From the NCBI RefSeq assembly GCF_001274945.1, contig NZ_LILB01000001.1, positions 1,256,465 to 1,320,464 of the forward strand: a DNA stretch of 64,000 nt, given 5' to 3'. The position numbers and the translations under genes were made by a program. The notes beneath the pieces are model-generated. The model worked only from the letters and a program-made list of their open reading frames with translations, was not told where the DNA came from and did no database searches. The stretch's first letter is position 1. Each line of letters begins with the position of its first letter. This document shows, piece by piece, positions 8,168-18,082 of this stretch. This DNA is from Viridibacillus arvi. GTDB lineage: Bacteria > Bacillota > Bacilli > Bacillales_A > Planococcaceae.

Positions 8168-8893
8168 TCATTGCTTCTTCCATTGGCACTTGCTTATGGT
8201 AAATCCAGTTATCATAGTCCATTCTTCCACCTGGAAAATCTCTTCAATAGCTAAAGAAGTATCTATTAACATTTTTTCGAAATCAGCTACTTCATAACAG
8301 CGCAACGATTGTTGCTTTTTTTCATCCGGATTTTCCGTCAACCACCAAGTATCTAGCATACTATTAGTGTCTATATCAAAATCATATTGTCGACAAACTA
8401 TCTGAGAAAGCTCCATAAATTGCCCTGCTGTTTTGGCCCAATATACAGGTGCATAAACATCTATAAATACTGTGCCATCAGGTTTTAGCCAGTTATCAAT
8501 ATTGTGAAGTAACAATTGTTGATCTGCATCTGACCCAACTCCAAAACCATCCCAATAACATATAGCATCAAATTTTTCAGCAAGCAAAATGGTATAGAAG
8601 CTGCCCTGATGAACCTTAATTCTTCTCGTTACATCATTTTCTTTAGCGAGCTCAAACATTTTACTTATGGCATGTGGAATGATTTCAACAGTTGAAACGT
8701 AGTGCTCATGCATCGATGCTGCTACTGCGAATTCTCCATTGCCACTCCCCAGTTCTAGAATATTTAATTCTTTCATTAAGCCATTTTTCTCAACTAATTC
8801 TACTTTGTCATGATGGTATGCTTCTACCTTTGCATCAAATATTTGAGCCATATATTCGTATTGTTTGTCATAAAATTGTTCATTCTTGTTCAT
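8168..8893 (-). CDS. Class I SAM-dependent methyltransferase
   Basis: 241 residues. Motif I, the SAM-binding loop, is NILELGSGNGEFA at about residues 44-56; an acidic residue in STVEII ends the next strand; CYWDGFGVG and the FIDVYAP segment match motifs IV and V. It lacks any clear substrate-specific domain, so the acceptor (small molecule, RNA or protein) is open. AAGGAGTG sits eight bases before the ATG. Probably in one unit with the acetyltransferase gene downstream. Confidence 0.88.
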   Translation of the reverse strand: MNKNEQFYDKQYEYMAQIFDAKVEAYHHDKVELVEKNGLMKELNILELGSGNGEFAVAASMHEHYVSTVEIIPHAISKMFELAKENDVTRRIKVHQGSFYTILLAEKFDAICYWDGFGVGSDADQQLLLHNIDNWLKPDGTVFIDVYAPVYWAKTAGQFMELSQIVCRQYDFDIDTNSMLDTWWLTENPDEKKQQSLRCYEVADFEKMLIDTSLAIEEIFQVEEWTMITGFTISKCQWKKQ

Positions 8894-9012
8894 TAATTAA
8901 CACTCCTTTTTAGTATCTGAAAGGTGTGTTATTGACGTAAATTCCGAATACCCATATGAAATCCGCCCTTCTTTTATATTCCCTTTATTGTAACATAATG
9001 GAATTATCTCTA

Positions 9013-9052
9013 CAAAAAAAGATACTTACACCCAGTTACTGGGGTAAGTATC
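9013..9052 (-). terminator. Rho-independent terminator
   Basis: GATACTTAC (9021-9029) pairs with GTAAGTATC (9044-9052), extended by C/G pairs, with a seven-A run on the left (U-tract on the minus strand), just after the stop of the dynamin-like gene. Confidence 0.85.
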
Positions 9053-9057
9053 CTCGC

Positions 9058-10932
9058 TTAATCACTAATACCGCTATAAATAGGCGGTTCTTCAATTTCC
9101 GATTTCATATCATCAATTGTCAATTGAAGTGGCATTAAATGATATTTTTCATATAATCTTGATTGCATTTTTGAGATTTCATCATTTTGTTCATCGATAT
9201 GTGTACTTGCAATTAACGTTTCATGTGATAATTTAATACTTTTAATCTTTACTAAAGTTTCACTCAGTGACAATCTTTCCTTTTTTGTCACTACGAGATC
9301 CTTTTGTTCAATGAGTTGCTCCACAAATGTTTCGACAAAGTCTTTTGCCTCCAAAACATTATTAAAGCCATTTAGCTGTCTAATTGCGGTTATTAACTGT
9401 TGTTTCTTTTTCTTTCGCTCAGTACCAATCAGACTAACTCGATTAATAATTCTTTCAATTTGATCGTTCGCGATGTCATTTAAATTCTTCAACACTGCTG
9501 GATATTCGTTAAATAATTGCGTTTCTAAAGCGAGAACTTTCTTGTATTGTTGCTCGAGTGTTGCTTGTAAAACTTGAGATGATTCGTTGGGTTTACTCTG
9601 CTTTACACTTTGTTGCTCGTTAACGAACATTGTTTTTAACAGACCTTTCCCTGTTGAATGGCGCTGTTTTCCATCGTTTCTATTAGACTCATTTTTGTAC
9701 GATTGAAGCATTGTACGGTATTCCCTTACCGCCTTCAAATAATCGTTTGAATACTCAACAAAGACCATGACGTCATAGGTTTTAAAATGCTTATTATTCG
9801 AAATTACTTGTATCAATTGATACAAGGTTTGGACATCTTTAAAAACTACACTTGCCTTACGATATTCCTTTTCATATGAGATAAGCTTTTGATTTTCAAT
9901 TTCTGTTCTTTCAGATGCCTTTTGTTTTCCTATTTGATTCTGGACTAATAGATTATAAGCTGTTATATAAGGCTCCCTTTGAGGTATTAGTTCCATCTCA
10001 GTTTGAAACCTTTTAAGCCATTTGATAAAGCGTTCCATTATGAGGTAGACGCGATCTGTTTGGTTAGCGTGGGAATTCTCAATTTCCTCTAATAACAATT
10101 CAAACTTACTTTGGTTCCACTTAACCTCATCATCGGTTGCCACAGCTACTTCGGCATCTCTAACAGAGATCCCCATAATTTTACGGAAATAAGGCGAAAG
10201 TAATTTATTTTGGTCAGCTATGAATTGCTCATAAGCCGTTTCATGAATATCAATAGCGTTAATTATTGCTAATGGTTTTACATTCCGTTCGTGAAATTTT
10301 CCGAGTAGCTTTAACTCACCTTGTGTTGGTTTTGAATTACAGTTGAAAATCCAATACAAATCATCTGCGCGGTTTAATATCGATTCCTTTACATACGCTG
10401 ATTCATCACCACTCGGCTCTAGCGGTGTTGTATCGATAAGTGTAACTTTTTTTAGCAGTTCATTATTAACATAGACTTCAATATAATCTAGGTTTTCTCG
10501 TAAGATTTCGGCACTAAAGGTGTCCGATGTTGTGAATAGTTCTACTTTATCAAGGTCAAAACTCGCTACTTGTCCATCAAGGAAATAAGCCTTCACTTCT
10601 TCTGTTTGACCGTATCGAATAATGGTATTTATCGCAGTTGCTTTCGCCATTACCGTTGATAGAACGGTTCTTTTAAGCAGTGCATTCACTAAACTTGTTT
10701 TCCCTGCGCCAGTCATGCCTATAAGTAAAATCATTGTCTGATTTTGAGCGTCTTCAATAATTCGTGTCAGCACTTTATTTGTACCTTTAACATATGTATT
10801 TGTTGAAAGAATCATATTCAAACTTTTTAACTTAGTAACTAATTGTTGTAAAAACTCATTAGGTTCATTTTTGTTCCAACGAATAAGCGGTGTATCTTCT
10901 AGATGATGTATTTTTCTTAGGTCCTTATCCAT
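9058..10932 (-). CDS. Dynamin-like GTPase
   Basis: About 624 residues from the ATG at 10932 (TTG at 10941 is also in frame). The N-terminal GTPase domain shows all G motifs: P-loop GMTGAGKTS at about 76-84, a switch I Thr in ATAINTI, the G3 motif as DTTPLEP (dynamins have DxPG), and G4 as NAID. The remaining 350 residues are helical and partly coiled-coil (stretches rich in E, K, Q), as in the stalk of bacterial dynamin-like proteins. No membrane segment is visible, so any membrane contact would be peripheral. Bacterial relatives remodel or protect membranes, for example against phage or antibiotics. It stands alone, unlike the paired dynamins of some bacteria. The superfamily is fairly sure, the role is not. 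Confidence 0.75.
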   Translation of the reverse strand: MDKDLRKIHHLEDTPLIRWNKNEPNEFLQQLVTKLKSLNMILSTNTYVKGTNKVLTRIIEDAQNQTMILLIGMTGAGKTSLVNALLKRTVLSTVMAKATAINTIIRYGQTEEVKAYFLDGQVASFDLDKVELFTTSDTFSAEILRENLDYIEVYVNNELLKKVTLIDTTPLEPSGDESAYVKESILNRADDLYWIFNCNSKPTQGELKLLGKFHERNVKPLAIINAIDIHETAYEQFIADQNKLLSPYFRKIMGISVRDAEVAVATDDEVKWNQSKFELLLEEIENSHANQTDRVYLIMERFIKWLKRFQTEMELIPQREPYITAYNLLVQNQIGKQKASERTEIENQKLISYEKEYRKASVVFKDVQTLYQLIQVISNNKHFKTYDVMVFVEYSNDYLKAVREYRTMLQSYKNESNRNDGKQRHSTGKGLLKTMFVNEQQSVKQSKPNESSQVLQATLEQQYKKVLALETQLFNEYPAVLKNLNDIANDQIERIINRVSLIGTERKKKKQQLITAIRQLNGFNNVLEAKDFVETFVEQLIEQKDLVVTKKERLSLSETLVKIKSIKLSHETLIASTHIDEQNDEISKMQSRLYEKYHLMPLQLTIDDMKSEIEEPPIYSGISD

Positions 10933-11160
10933 ATTAACCAAACCCCATTTCTAATAGTTCTAATTATACAGCAAAACTATATTCAAATAATTAAAGAAAG
11001 TAAAACCAATGAAAAAATAGGGCAAAACATCGTCCACACACTGCTATAACCAAGACTATTGAACAAAGAAATACAACCTATATTAATATATATTTTAGTT
11101 AATTATTGTATTTAGATAAAATTTTATTAAAAAGACCCTAACCTCTATTAATGCTGCATT

Positions 11161-11202
11161 AAATAAAAAAGATGATAGGTAATTATAACTATCATCTTTT
11201 CT
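11161..11202 (-). terminator. Rho-independent terminator of the ABC exporter operon
   Basis: AAAAGATGATAG (11167-11178) pairs with CTATCATCTTTT (11189-11200), with A-rich sequence on the left (U-tract on the minus strand), next to the stop at 11210. Confidence 0.85.
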
Positions 11203-11209
11203 TTTCAAT

Positions 11210-13030
11210 TTAAGATGACGTGGGTAAAATATCTAATTTCCTTTGTAATTCAGAATAAAATCCTTGTTGCTCTATGAGTTCTTTATGATTGCCACGTTCT
11301 ATTATTTCTCCGTCTCTAATAACAAGTATTTTATCGGCATTTTCTATCGTTTTTAAACGGTGTGCTATGACAAAACTAGTTCGACCAGTCATTAAATGCT
11401 TCAGCCCTTTTTGAATCTGTACCTCAGTACGTGTATCTACACTAGAAGTAGCCTCATCAAGAATAAGAATATCCGCATCTTCTAAAATGGCTCTTGCAAT
11501 TGCTAGCAGTTGGCGCTGACCTTGACTCAAATTCGTTCCACCTGACTTAATTTCCGTTTGATATTGAAGTGGTAAGTATTTTATAAACGAATGAGCATAC
11601 GCCACTTTTGCTGCTTGAATGACTTCATCGTCGGATGCATCAAGGCGCCCATAGCGGATGTTATCCATGATTGTTCCTGAAAACAAATACGTATCTTGCA
11701 ATACAACGCCAACCTTTTCACGCACATTGGCAATTTTATACGAACGAATATCTTCGTTATCTAGTAATATTTCTCCTTGATCAATATCATAAAATCTTGT
11801 CAATAAATTAATAATCGTTGTCTTCCCTGACCCTGTAGGACCTACAAGCGCAATTGTCTCACCTGCTTTTGCTTGAAAGGAAATATTCTTTAATACTGGT
11901 TTTCCTGTATCGTACGAAAAAGTAACATTTTGGAATACAACCTCCCCTTTAAGCTGTTCTTTTTCGATTGCATTTTGCCCATCAATACGTTCTGGTTTTT
12001 CATCCATTATCTCAAACACACGTTCTGCACCTGCAATCGCAGATTGAAATGTATTCAACAGATTGGATAACTGATTAATTGGACGGAAAAATTGACGTGT
12101 ATACGTTACAAATGCAGCTATAACACCTATTGACGTATGACCACTTACCGCCATCAGTGCACCTGTCCCAATTACTAACCCTAAACCAAGATTGTTCATA
12201 AAGTTATTAATGGGTCCAAGAAAGCCAGAAGTGATTTCAGCCTTCATAGCCGATGTTCTCAAACTTTCATTGATCTTTGCAAAATGTGTAGTCGTCATTT
12301 TTTCTTGACCAAACAAAGTAATTACTTCAGAGCCAGTTATAGTCTCCTCGATATAGCCGTTTAATGTCCCTAGATCCCGTTGCCTCTCAGAATAGTTAAC
12401 ACTACTCCTTTTAATAATTTTTTTCGATACAAATACGATTAGCGGAATAATGGTTAAAGTGACTACTGCTAACTGCCAGCTTAGTAAGAACATTGCAACG
12501 CTCGTACCAATCAACGTTAATACTGATGAGACAATTTGAACGACACTTTGACTCAACGCAACATTTAAATTATCAATGTCATTTGTTACGCGACTCATTA
12601 AATCCCCTTGTGACCTTTTATCAAAGAAACGTAGTGATAGCGAATGCAATTTTTCAAATAAATCTAACCTTAACTTTTGAATTGTTTTTAATGCTGCATT
12701 GATCATGACATACGTTTGAAGCCAAGTGAAAATCGACGTTAATACATACACACCTACCAAAATAAATAACATTTGAGACGTGCCTCTTAAATCTTTTGGA
12801 ATAATATAATCATCCACTATTACGCCGATTAGAAGAGGCCCTGCTAAACTTAAAACAGTAGTTAAGATAACGAGAAAAATGGCTCCAATGAGTTGCAATC
12901 GTTGCTGTTTCACATAATCCCAAATTCTCATTAACGTTTGCTTTTGATTTTTCGGTTTCACAACAGGTCCGCGAAAATGTGGTCCACGTTCTAATCCATT
13001 ACGGGGTTGATTAGGCTGTTCTTTACTCAC
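11210..13030 (-). CDS. yfiC: ABC exporter half-transporter, catalytically complete subunit (YfiC-like)
   Basis: 606 residues: a six-helix transmembrane domain (about 35-330) fused to an ATPase domain (about 360-590). Walker A is VGPTGSGKTT, the signature is LSQGQ, Walker B ends ILILDEATSSVD with the catalytic Glu, and the switch His is in VIAHRL. It overlaps the upstream exporter gene by 8 bases, so both are co-translated. The pairing of LSQGQ/Glu here with a degenerate partner is that of heterodimeric exporters such as Thermotoga TM287/288 and B. subtilis YfiB/YfiC; the lengths match YfiC. It would export drugs or other lipophilic compounds. The symbol follows from pattern and order only. 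Confidence 0.85.
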   Translation of the reverse strand: MSKEQPNQPRNGLERGPHFRGPVVKPKNQKQTLMRIWDYVKQQRLQLIGAIFLVILTTVLSLAGPLLIGVIVDDYIIPKDLRGTSQMLFILVGVYVLTSIFTWLQTYVMINAALKTIQKLRLDLFEKLHSLSLRFFDKRSQGDLMSRVTNDIDNLNVALSQSVVQIVSSVLTLIGTSVAMFLLSWQLAVVTLTIIPLIVFVSKKIIKRSSVNYSERQRDLGTLNGYIEETITGSEVITLFGQEKMTTTHFAKINESLRTSAMKAEITSGFLGPINNFMNNLGLGLVIGTGALMAVSGHTSIGVIAAFVTYTRQFFRPINQLSNLLNTFQSAIAGAERVFEIMDEKPERIDGQNAIEKEQLKGEVVFQNVTFSYDTGKPVLKNISFQAKAGETIALVGPTGSGKTTIINLLTRFYDIDQGEILLDNEDIRSYKIANVREKVGVVLQDTYLFSGTIMDNIRYGRLDASDDEVIQAAKVAYAHSFIKYLPLQYQTEIKSGGTNLSQGQRQLLAIARAILEDADILILDEATSSVDTRTEVQIQKGLKHLMTGRTSFVIAHRLKTIENADKILVIRDGEIIERGNHKELIEQQGFYSELQRKLDILPTSS

Positions 13031-14765
13031 TTAACACCCCTCCTTTTTCTACTTGGGTATCGTAGATTTCTTGGTAGATTGTATTATTATTAAGCAATTC
13101 TTCATGGGTCCCCATACCAACGATCGCTCCGTCTTCCATTACTAAAATCTTATTGGCATTCATTATAGAGGAAATTTTAGAAGCCACGATAAAAGTGGTC
13201 GTTTTTTGATAATCTGTTGCAATAGCTTGCTGTATATTCTTTTCTGAAATACTATCTACCGCAGAAGTAGTATCATCTAAAATAAGGATGGATGGTTTTC
13301 TGATAAGAGCTCTTGCTAATGCAAGCCGCTGTCTTTGGCCACCTGATAAGTTCGTTGCACCTTGAGTTAAATTGTGCTTTAAATCTTCTTTTAATTTCTC
13401 AACAAACTCTGTTGCACTCGCAGCATCAAGTGCTTTATACATATCTTTTTCTAAACTTTTCTGATTTCCATATTGTAAATTTTCTTTTATTGACCCCGAA
13501 AACAGCGTTGCTTTTTGTGGTGTAAATCCGATATTTTCTCTGAGCGTTTCTAAATCATATTGCTTTAGCGGAATATCATCTATGAGGATTTGTCCTTCAT
13601 CTACATCAAAAAGTCTTGGAATCATTTTCACAAGTGTTGACTTCCCACTTCCTGTAGTACCAATAATGCCTATAAAATCTCCTGAATGTGCAGTAAATGA
13701 AATATTTTTCAGCACTTGCTCGCCATTTTTACTATAGCTAAAACTGACATTTTCAAACGTAACTGCTCCTTTGACTTCTTCTAATTGAATTGGATTGGCC
13801 GCATTTTGAACGTCAATTGGTGTTGCAAGTATTTGATGTACTCGATTTGCGGAAGGGAAAGCGCGAGCAATTTGCATTAACACCATACTACTAGAAATTA
13901 GACCATTCATAATAATCGTTAAATAGTTGATAAAAGCTAAAATAACACCAACTTGTAGTGTGCCATTATCAACCTTTATCGCACCAAACCAAAGCGCCGC
14001 AATGATCCCCATATTAATGACAAACATCGTCAAAGGCATCAAAACCGCTACGACTTGGTCCGCAGTAATTGTTCGCTTTGTTAATTGCTCATTTACATCC
14101 GTAAATTGTTCAATTTGATGGCGTTTTCGATTAAATGCTTTAATCACACGGATTCCAGCTAAATTTTCCTGCAATTTCGTATTCACTGCATCTATGGCTT
14201 GCTGCACTTTACCAAACATAGCACCTGATAATTTCGTGAAAAAGTAGATACAGATTATCAAGACAGGCACTACTACTAGTAGTAGTGGGAATAGCTCTCT
14301 AGCAGTCATAAACACTATGACAATACTTCCGAGAAATAATAAGGGGCCACGCACGAAAATTTTCAAAGTCATCATTAAAGCACGTTGTAGGGCCTCTACG
14401 TCACTTGTCATTATTGTAATGAGCTTACCGGCCCCAAACGAGTCTCTATTACTACTTGAAAAATAAGTAATTGTATCATATAAATCCTTTCTAATATCCG
14501 TTGCAAAATGGACAGCTGTCTTAGCACTAAAGATAGAACAACCTACTCCACCAATAAGCCCGACTAATGCACTGACAATCATTAGAATGCCCATTTTCAC
14601 TACATATATATGATCTTGATTAGCAATACCTGTATCGATAATATGTTGCATAATAGTCGGTTGAATTAAGTCCATTGTTACTTCGACTACCATCAATAAC
14701 GGCCCTAAAATGGCCAACCATTTATACGGTTTTAAAAACTGTAAAATTTTTTTAACAGCTTGCAT
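13023..14765 (-). CDS. yfiB: ABC exporter half-transporter with degenerate ATP site (YfiB-like)
   Basis: 580 residues, six transmembrane helices (about 15-310) then an ATPase domain. Walker A is IGTTGSGKST and the signature is the standard LSGGQ, but Walker B ends ILILDDTTSAVD, with Asp replacing the catalytic Glu, and the switch region reads FIVASKIS, where the usual His is Ser. The ATP site formed with its Walker motifs should therefore bind but hardly hydrolyse ATP, the known asymmetry of heterodimeric exporters. First gene of the pair, overlapping its partner by 8 bases. No regulator gene is adjacent. Confidence 0.85.
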   Translation of the reverse strand: MQAVKKILQFLKPYKWLAILGPLLMVVEVTMDLIQPTIMQHIIDTGIANQDHIYVVKMGILMIVSALVGLIGGVGCSIFSAKTAVHFATDIRKDLYDTITYFSSSNRDSFGAGKLITIMTSDVEALQRALMMTLKIFVRGPLLFLGSIVIVFMTARELFPLLLVVVPVLIICIYFFTKLSGAMFGKVQQAIDAVNTKLQENLAGIRVIKAFNRKRHQIEQFTDVNEQLTKRTITADQVVAVLMPLTMFVINMGIIAALWFGAIKVDNGTLQVGVILAFINYLTIIMNGLISSSMVLMQIARAFPSANRVHQILATPIDVQNAANPIQLEEVKGAVTFENVSFSYSKNGEQVLKNISFTAHSGDFIGIIGTTGSGKSTLVKMIPRLFDVDEGQILIDDIPLKQYDLETLRENIGFTPQKATLFSGSIKENLQYGNQKSLEKDMYKALDAASATEFVEKLKEDLKHNLTQGATNLSGGQRQRLALARALIRKPSILILDDTTSAVDSISEKNIQQAIATDYQKTTTFIVASKISSIMNANKILVMEDGAIVGMGTHEELLNNNTIYQEIYDTQVEKGGVLSE

Positions 14766-14853
14766 AGTCTTCCTCCAATTTCGTAAATTAGATAATTATA
14801 ACATATTATTTGATGCTCTTTCATTCAACAGCTGATTTTCATTCGAAATATAC

Positions 14854-14882
14854 TTGCTTTTCCATCAATATTGTTTTATACT
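14854..14882 (+). promoter_or_regulatory. Putative promoter of the T-box/metS transcript
   Basis: TTGCTT at 14854-14859, a 17-base spacer, and TATACT at 14877-14882. It lies about 50 bases before the T-box stem I region, a suitable place for the start of the leader. Prediction by eye only. Confidence 0.5.
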
Positions 14883-14939
14883 ACTTTTCAACATATAGAA
14901 ACACGCGTTGATGAGGAAAAGTAAAATAAATTAAGTTAT

Positions 14940-15182
14940 CTAGAGAGCTTCTGTTGGTGGAAATGAAGTGAACTTAACTATTTGAAAATGACCTCTGAGC
15001 TTCGTACCGAACGATTTATTTAGTAGGCTACGACGAGAAAGGCACTCGTTATAACAGCAACAGTATCCCTAATTGGCGTACTGATGAAGGCAAATGGTGC
15101 AAGCTATTTGCAAATGAAGGTGGTAACACGGGTATATATCCTCGTCCTGATCAATTAATTTTGATTAGGGCGAGGTTTTTTT
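14940..15182 (+). promoter_or_regulatory. T-box leader (methionine) upstream of metS
   Basis: A tRNA-sensing attenuator. Visible parts are: the stem I region from AGAGAGCTTCTG at about 14942; a possible specifier ATG followed by A at 14988-14990, within GAAAATGACC; the T-box sequence AAGGTGGTAACACG at 15117-15130, whose GGTG core pairs with the uncharged tRNA acceptor end; and a terminator of 15 pairs with mismatches (15140-15154 with 15161-15175) followed by seven T. Uncharged tRNA-Met should stabilise the antiterminator and turn on the synthetase gene. The T-box and terminator are clear; the exact specifier is my inference and agrees with the downstream gene. Confidence 0.9.
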
Positions 15183-15204
15183 ATTTTAGGAGGGATTTTT
15201 TAAA

Positions 15205-16848
15205 ATGAGTATTGTTATTGGCGGAGCTTGGCCGTATGCGAACGGATCATTACATTTAGGGCATATTGCTGCTTTATTACCAGGAGATATTTTAGCTAGA
15301 TATTATCGATTAAAGAAAGAAAACGTTCTTTATGTATCCGGTAGCGACTGTAACGGGACGCCTATTTCTATCAGAGCAAATCAAGAGGGTGTTACTGTAA
15401 AGGAGATTGCAGATCGATATCACGAAGAATTTACAGCCTGTTTTAACAAACTGGGTTTTACTTACGATTTATATACACGTACGGATGCTGAACACCACCA
15501 TCAAACTGTTAAGAATATCTTCTTGGAACTACTAGATAACGGCTTTTTATATAAAATAACAATTGAACAAACTTATTGTGAACATGATAAGCAGTTTTTG
15601 CCAGACCGTTTTGTCGAAGGTATATGTCCAATATGCGGTAGTAAGGCACGCGGGGATCAATGTGATCATTGCTCAACAATATTAGATCCACTCGATTTAA
15701 TTGATCGACGATGTAAAATATGTGGCAATCACCCTACCGTGAAAGAAACCGAGCATTTTTACTTTGCACTAAGTAAGATGCAAAACGCATTAGAACACTA
15801 TGTACAAAATGCAAAGGAACAAAAAGCATGGCGCCAAAATGCAATCGATTTATCCGAACGTTACTTAGCAGAAGGCGTACCAGATAGAGCCGTTACGAGA
15901 GATTTACCAAACGGAATCGAAGTACCAGTAGACGGTTTTGACGGTAAGAAAATATATGTTTGGATTGAAGCTGTATCAGGGTATTACACCGCTACTTTAG
16001 AATGGGCCCAACAGCATCAGAAAAACGTTCAAGATTTCTGGAATAGCGATACCATCTCTTATTACGTTCATGGTAAAGATAATATCCCTTTCCATACAAT
16101 CATTTGGCCATCTATTTTAATGGGTCTAAATAGCCCTGCCCTGCCTACACATATTGTTTCAAATGAATACTTAACACTAGAGAAACGGAAACTCTCCACT
16201 AGTTTAAACTGGGCAGTATGGGTACCCTATATTATTGAAAGATACGATGCAGATACAATTCGATATTTCTTGACGATAAATGCACCAGAAAATCGCGACA
16301 CAGACTTTTCTTGGCGTGAGTTTATTTATAGTCATAATAGTGAACTCCTAGGTGCATACGGAAATTTCGTTAATAGGACATTAAAATTTATCGAAAAATC
16401 ATTCGATAAACAAATTCCTAAAGGCATACTAAATACGTCAATCAAACTTCAAACGCAAAAACTCTATGATGAAGTAGCTATCGCGATTGAACAAGGACAT
16501 TTTAAAGCACCACTTGAAGAAATCTTCTCTTACATCCGCTCGGCCAATAAATACTTTGACGAACAACAACCATGGTTACAAGTAAAAGATGATGAAGTTG
16601 GTTGTGCGAACACTCTTGCAACGTGCGTTTATATCATTGCGAACTTATCACAATTACTAGAACCCTTTATTCCGTTCTCGACAAAGAAAATTCGTGACAT
16701 GCTTGGAATTACTAATGTCTCGTGGCATGAATTAGTGGAATTACCAACATCTATTCAATATGTAGAGCCGTTGTTTGAGCGATTGGACATTGCGCTAATC
16801 GATGAAGAATATCAACATCTCATCAGTCAAAGTAACGCTGTAAAATAA
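15205..16848 (+). CDS. metS: Methionyl-tRNA synthetase, MetRS1-type
   Basis: 547 residues. It charges tRNA-Met. The class I motif HIGH is HLGH (in [10 protein letters not shown]), the second is KLSTS in place of KMSKS, and the connective peptide has a four-knuckle zinc region ([25 protein letters not shown]). The C-terminal EMAPII-like tRNA-binding domain found in the usual 660-residue Bacillus MetG is absent. The zinc layout and shortness point to the E. coli-like MetRS1 class, which in Bacillales usually exists beside the housekeeping enzyme and, in B. anthracis, is linked to insensitivity to MetRS inhibitors. T-box control fits an enzyme induced when Met-tRNA charging fails. Ribosome site GGAGGGA before the ATG. 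Confidence 0.92.
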   Translation: MSIVIGGAWPYANGSLHLGHIAALLPGDILARYYRLKKENVLYVSGSDCNGTPISIRANQEGVTVKEIADRYHEEFTACFNKLGFTYDLYTRTDAEHHHQTVKNIFLELLDNGFLYKITIEQTYCEHDKQFLPDRFVEGICPICGSKARGDQCDHCSTILDPLDLIDRRCKICGNHPTVKETEHFYFALSKMQNALEHYVQNAKEQKAWRQNAIDLSERYLAEGVPDRAVTRDLPNGIEVPVDGFDGKKIYVWIEAVSGYYTATLEWAQQHQKNVQDFWNSDTISYYVHGKDNIPFHTIIWPSILMGLNSPALPTHIVSNEYLTLEKRKLSTSLNWAVWVPYIIERYDADTIRYFLTINAPENRDTDFSWREFIYSHNSELLGAYGNFVNRTLKFIEKSFDKQIPKGILNTSIKLQTQKLYDEVAIAIEQGHFKAPLEEIFSYIRSANKYFDEQQPWLQVKDDEVGCANTLATCVYIIANLSQLLEPFIPFSTKKIRDMLGITNVSWHELVELPTSIQYVEPLFERLDIALIDEEYQHLISQSNAVK

Positions 16849-16852
16849 ACAA

Positions 16853-16897
16853 AAAAGCTTTCGGCAAATGGTTAATCCATTCGTCGAAAGCTTTTCA
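16853..16897. terminator. Bidirectional terminator between metS and the endoQ gene
   Basis: AAAAGCTTTCG at 16853-16863 pairs with CGAAAGCTTTT at 16885-16895, and the stem extends inward with AATGG/CCATT. It serves two convergent genes. Confidence 0.85.
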
Positions 16898-16909
16898 CAA
16901 TGAAAATCC

Positions 16910-18082
16910 TTAAGACTCTTCTTTTTGTACTTTGCCATACTTACCACCACCACCAACTTCTATTAACAACTTCCCTTTGCGGGATTGGTCAATATATCGA
17001 ACTAATTTTTCTGGTACCACTGCTGCTAACTCTTTATAAGTTGCTTTATGCAAAATATTCATTTCTGTCCCAACTGCAAGAAGTAAGCGGTCTAGTGATT
17101 TCGGGCCGAGTCCTGGTATGAAATCTAGCGGAACTTGATGAATATAGGGCGGTCTAGGTCGCTCGCTATCTTCACTTTCAGAAAGCTCTTTTATTCTAGT
17201 GGCTACACCTTTAATGATATTATGCTGGTGACATATTGGGCATTCAGATAAACCCTCATCCACTTTTGCAGCACAACCACCACAAACTGTTTGATGGTAT
17301 TTACCTAGCAAAGGATTTAAACCATAATTAGCGACTACAGCTCGTCCGTCTTTTTCTTGAAGCGCTTTTTGTAATTCAGTAAAACTTGCATGATCAAGTC
17401 TCATTTTTTGATATTCTCTCGCAATTTTACCGACAGAATGGGCATCTGAATTCGTCAAGAAGGTAAATTGCTCTAACTCTTTTATACCTCTCACCATATA
17501 CGTATCGGAGCTTAATCCAAGCTCAATGCCGTCTATCATAGATGGATCAAACACTTCACTTAAACTAGATATTACACCTTTACCGTATAAGCTTTTAAAA
17601 GGAGTAAACACATGAGCAGGTATAAATAAACCTCCAAGTGAATGGACTTTCTTTTGAAGTGTTATACCATCACAATAAACTCGTTGAGAACTTAAATTGA
17701 TATTCTTCACATAGCCACTCATCCACATCGAAAAAGTTTTCATAATTTCAATAGTTGGAAAATAAGCAAGGACATGAATTGGCCCGTGGCAATGCTCATC
17801 GTAAATCTCAATTTCAGAACCAAGTATCAAGGTAGATTGTCCAAATTGTAGTCCTCCATCAGCAATCTCCACCATCTCTCCCTCTAGTATCATTTCTTCA
17901 ATTTCTTCAATAACCTCTGGAGATTGGCAATCTATAATACCTATTAGATCAATACCCTTTCTTTCACTAGCAGCTTCTAAAATACGTCGTAAAGTTAATC
18001 TTTTACTACCAGTAATTTTTACAGGTCTGCCACTTTTAGTACGACCAATATGAATATGTAAATCTGCGTAAAATTCCTTCAT
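16910..18082 (-). CDS. Endonuclease Q (EndoQ) family DNA repair nuclease
   Basis: 390 residues. EndoQ cuts 5' of deaminated bases (uracil, hypoxanthine, xanthine) and abasic sites; it is widespread in Thermococcales and methanogens and rare in bacteria, where the Bacillus pumilus enzyme has been studied. The N-terminal PHP metallophosphoesterase domain shows ADLHIHIGR (metal His pair), a LGSEIEIYDE strand, GGLFIPAHVF and LTNSDAHS. A zinc-binding insert (CGGC about 270, CPIC about 285) follows, and the C-terminus has a DNA-binding helix-hairpin-helix (FIPGLGPKSLDRLL). All parts of the known architecture are present in order. Monocistronic, convergent with metS. Confidence 0.85.
   Translation of the reverse strand: MKEFYADLHIHIGRTKSGRPVKITGSKRLTLRRILEAASERKGIDLIGIIDCQSPEVIEEIEEMILEGEMVEIADGGLQFGQSTLILGSEIEIYDEHCHGPIHVLAYFPTIEIMKTFSMWMSGYVKNINLSSQRVYCDGITLQKKVHSLGGLFIPAHVFTPFKSLYGKGVISSLSEVFDPSMIDGIELGLSSDTYMVRGIKELEQFTFLTNSDAHSVGKIAREYQKMRLDHASFTELQKALQEKDGRAVVANYGLNPLLGKYHQTVCGGCAAKVDEGLSECPICHQHNIIKGVATRIKELSESEDSERPRPPYIHQVPLDFIPGLGPKSLDRLLLAVGTEMNILHKATYKELAAVVPEKLVRYIDQSRKGKLLIEVGGGGKYGKVQKEES

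Noticed and set aside
15509-15691. 60-codon minus-strand frame inside metS
   Set aside because: Antisense to a well-supported gene and without start signals.
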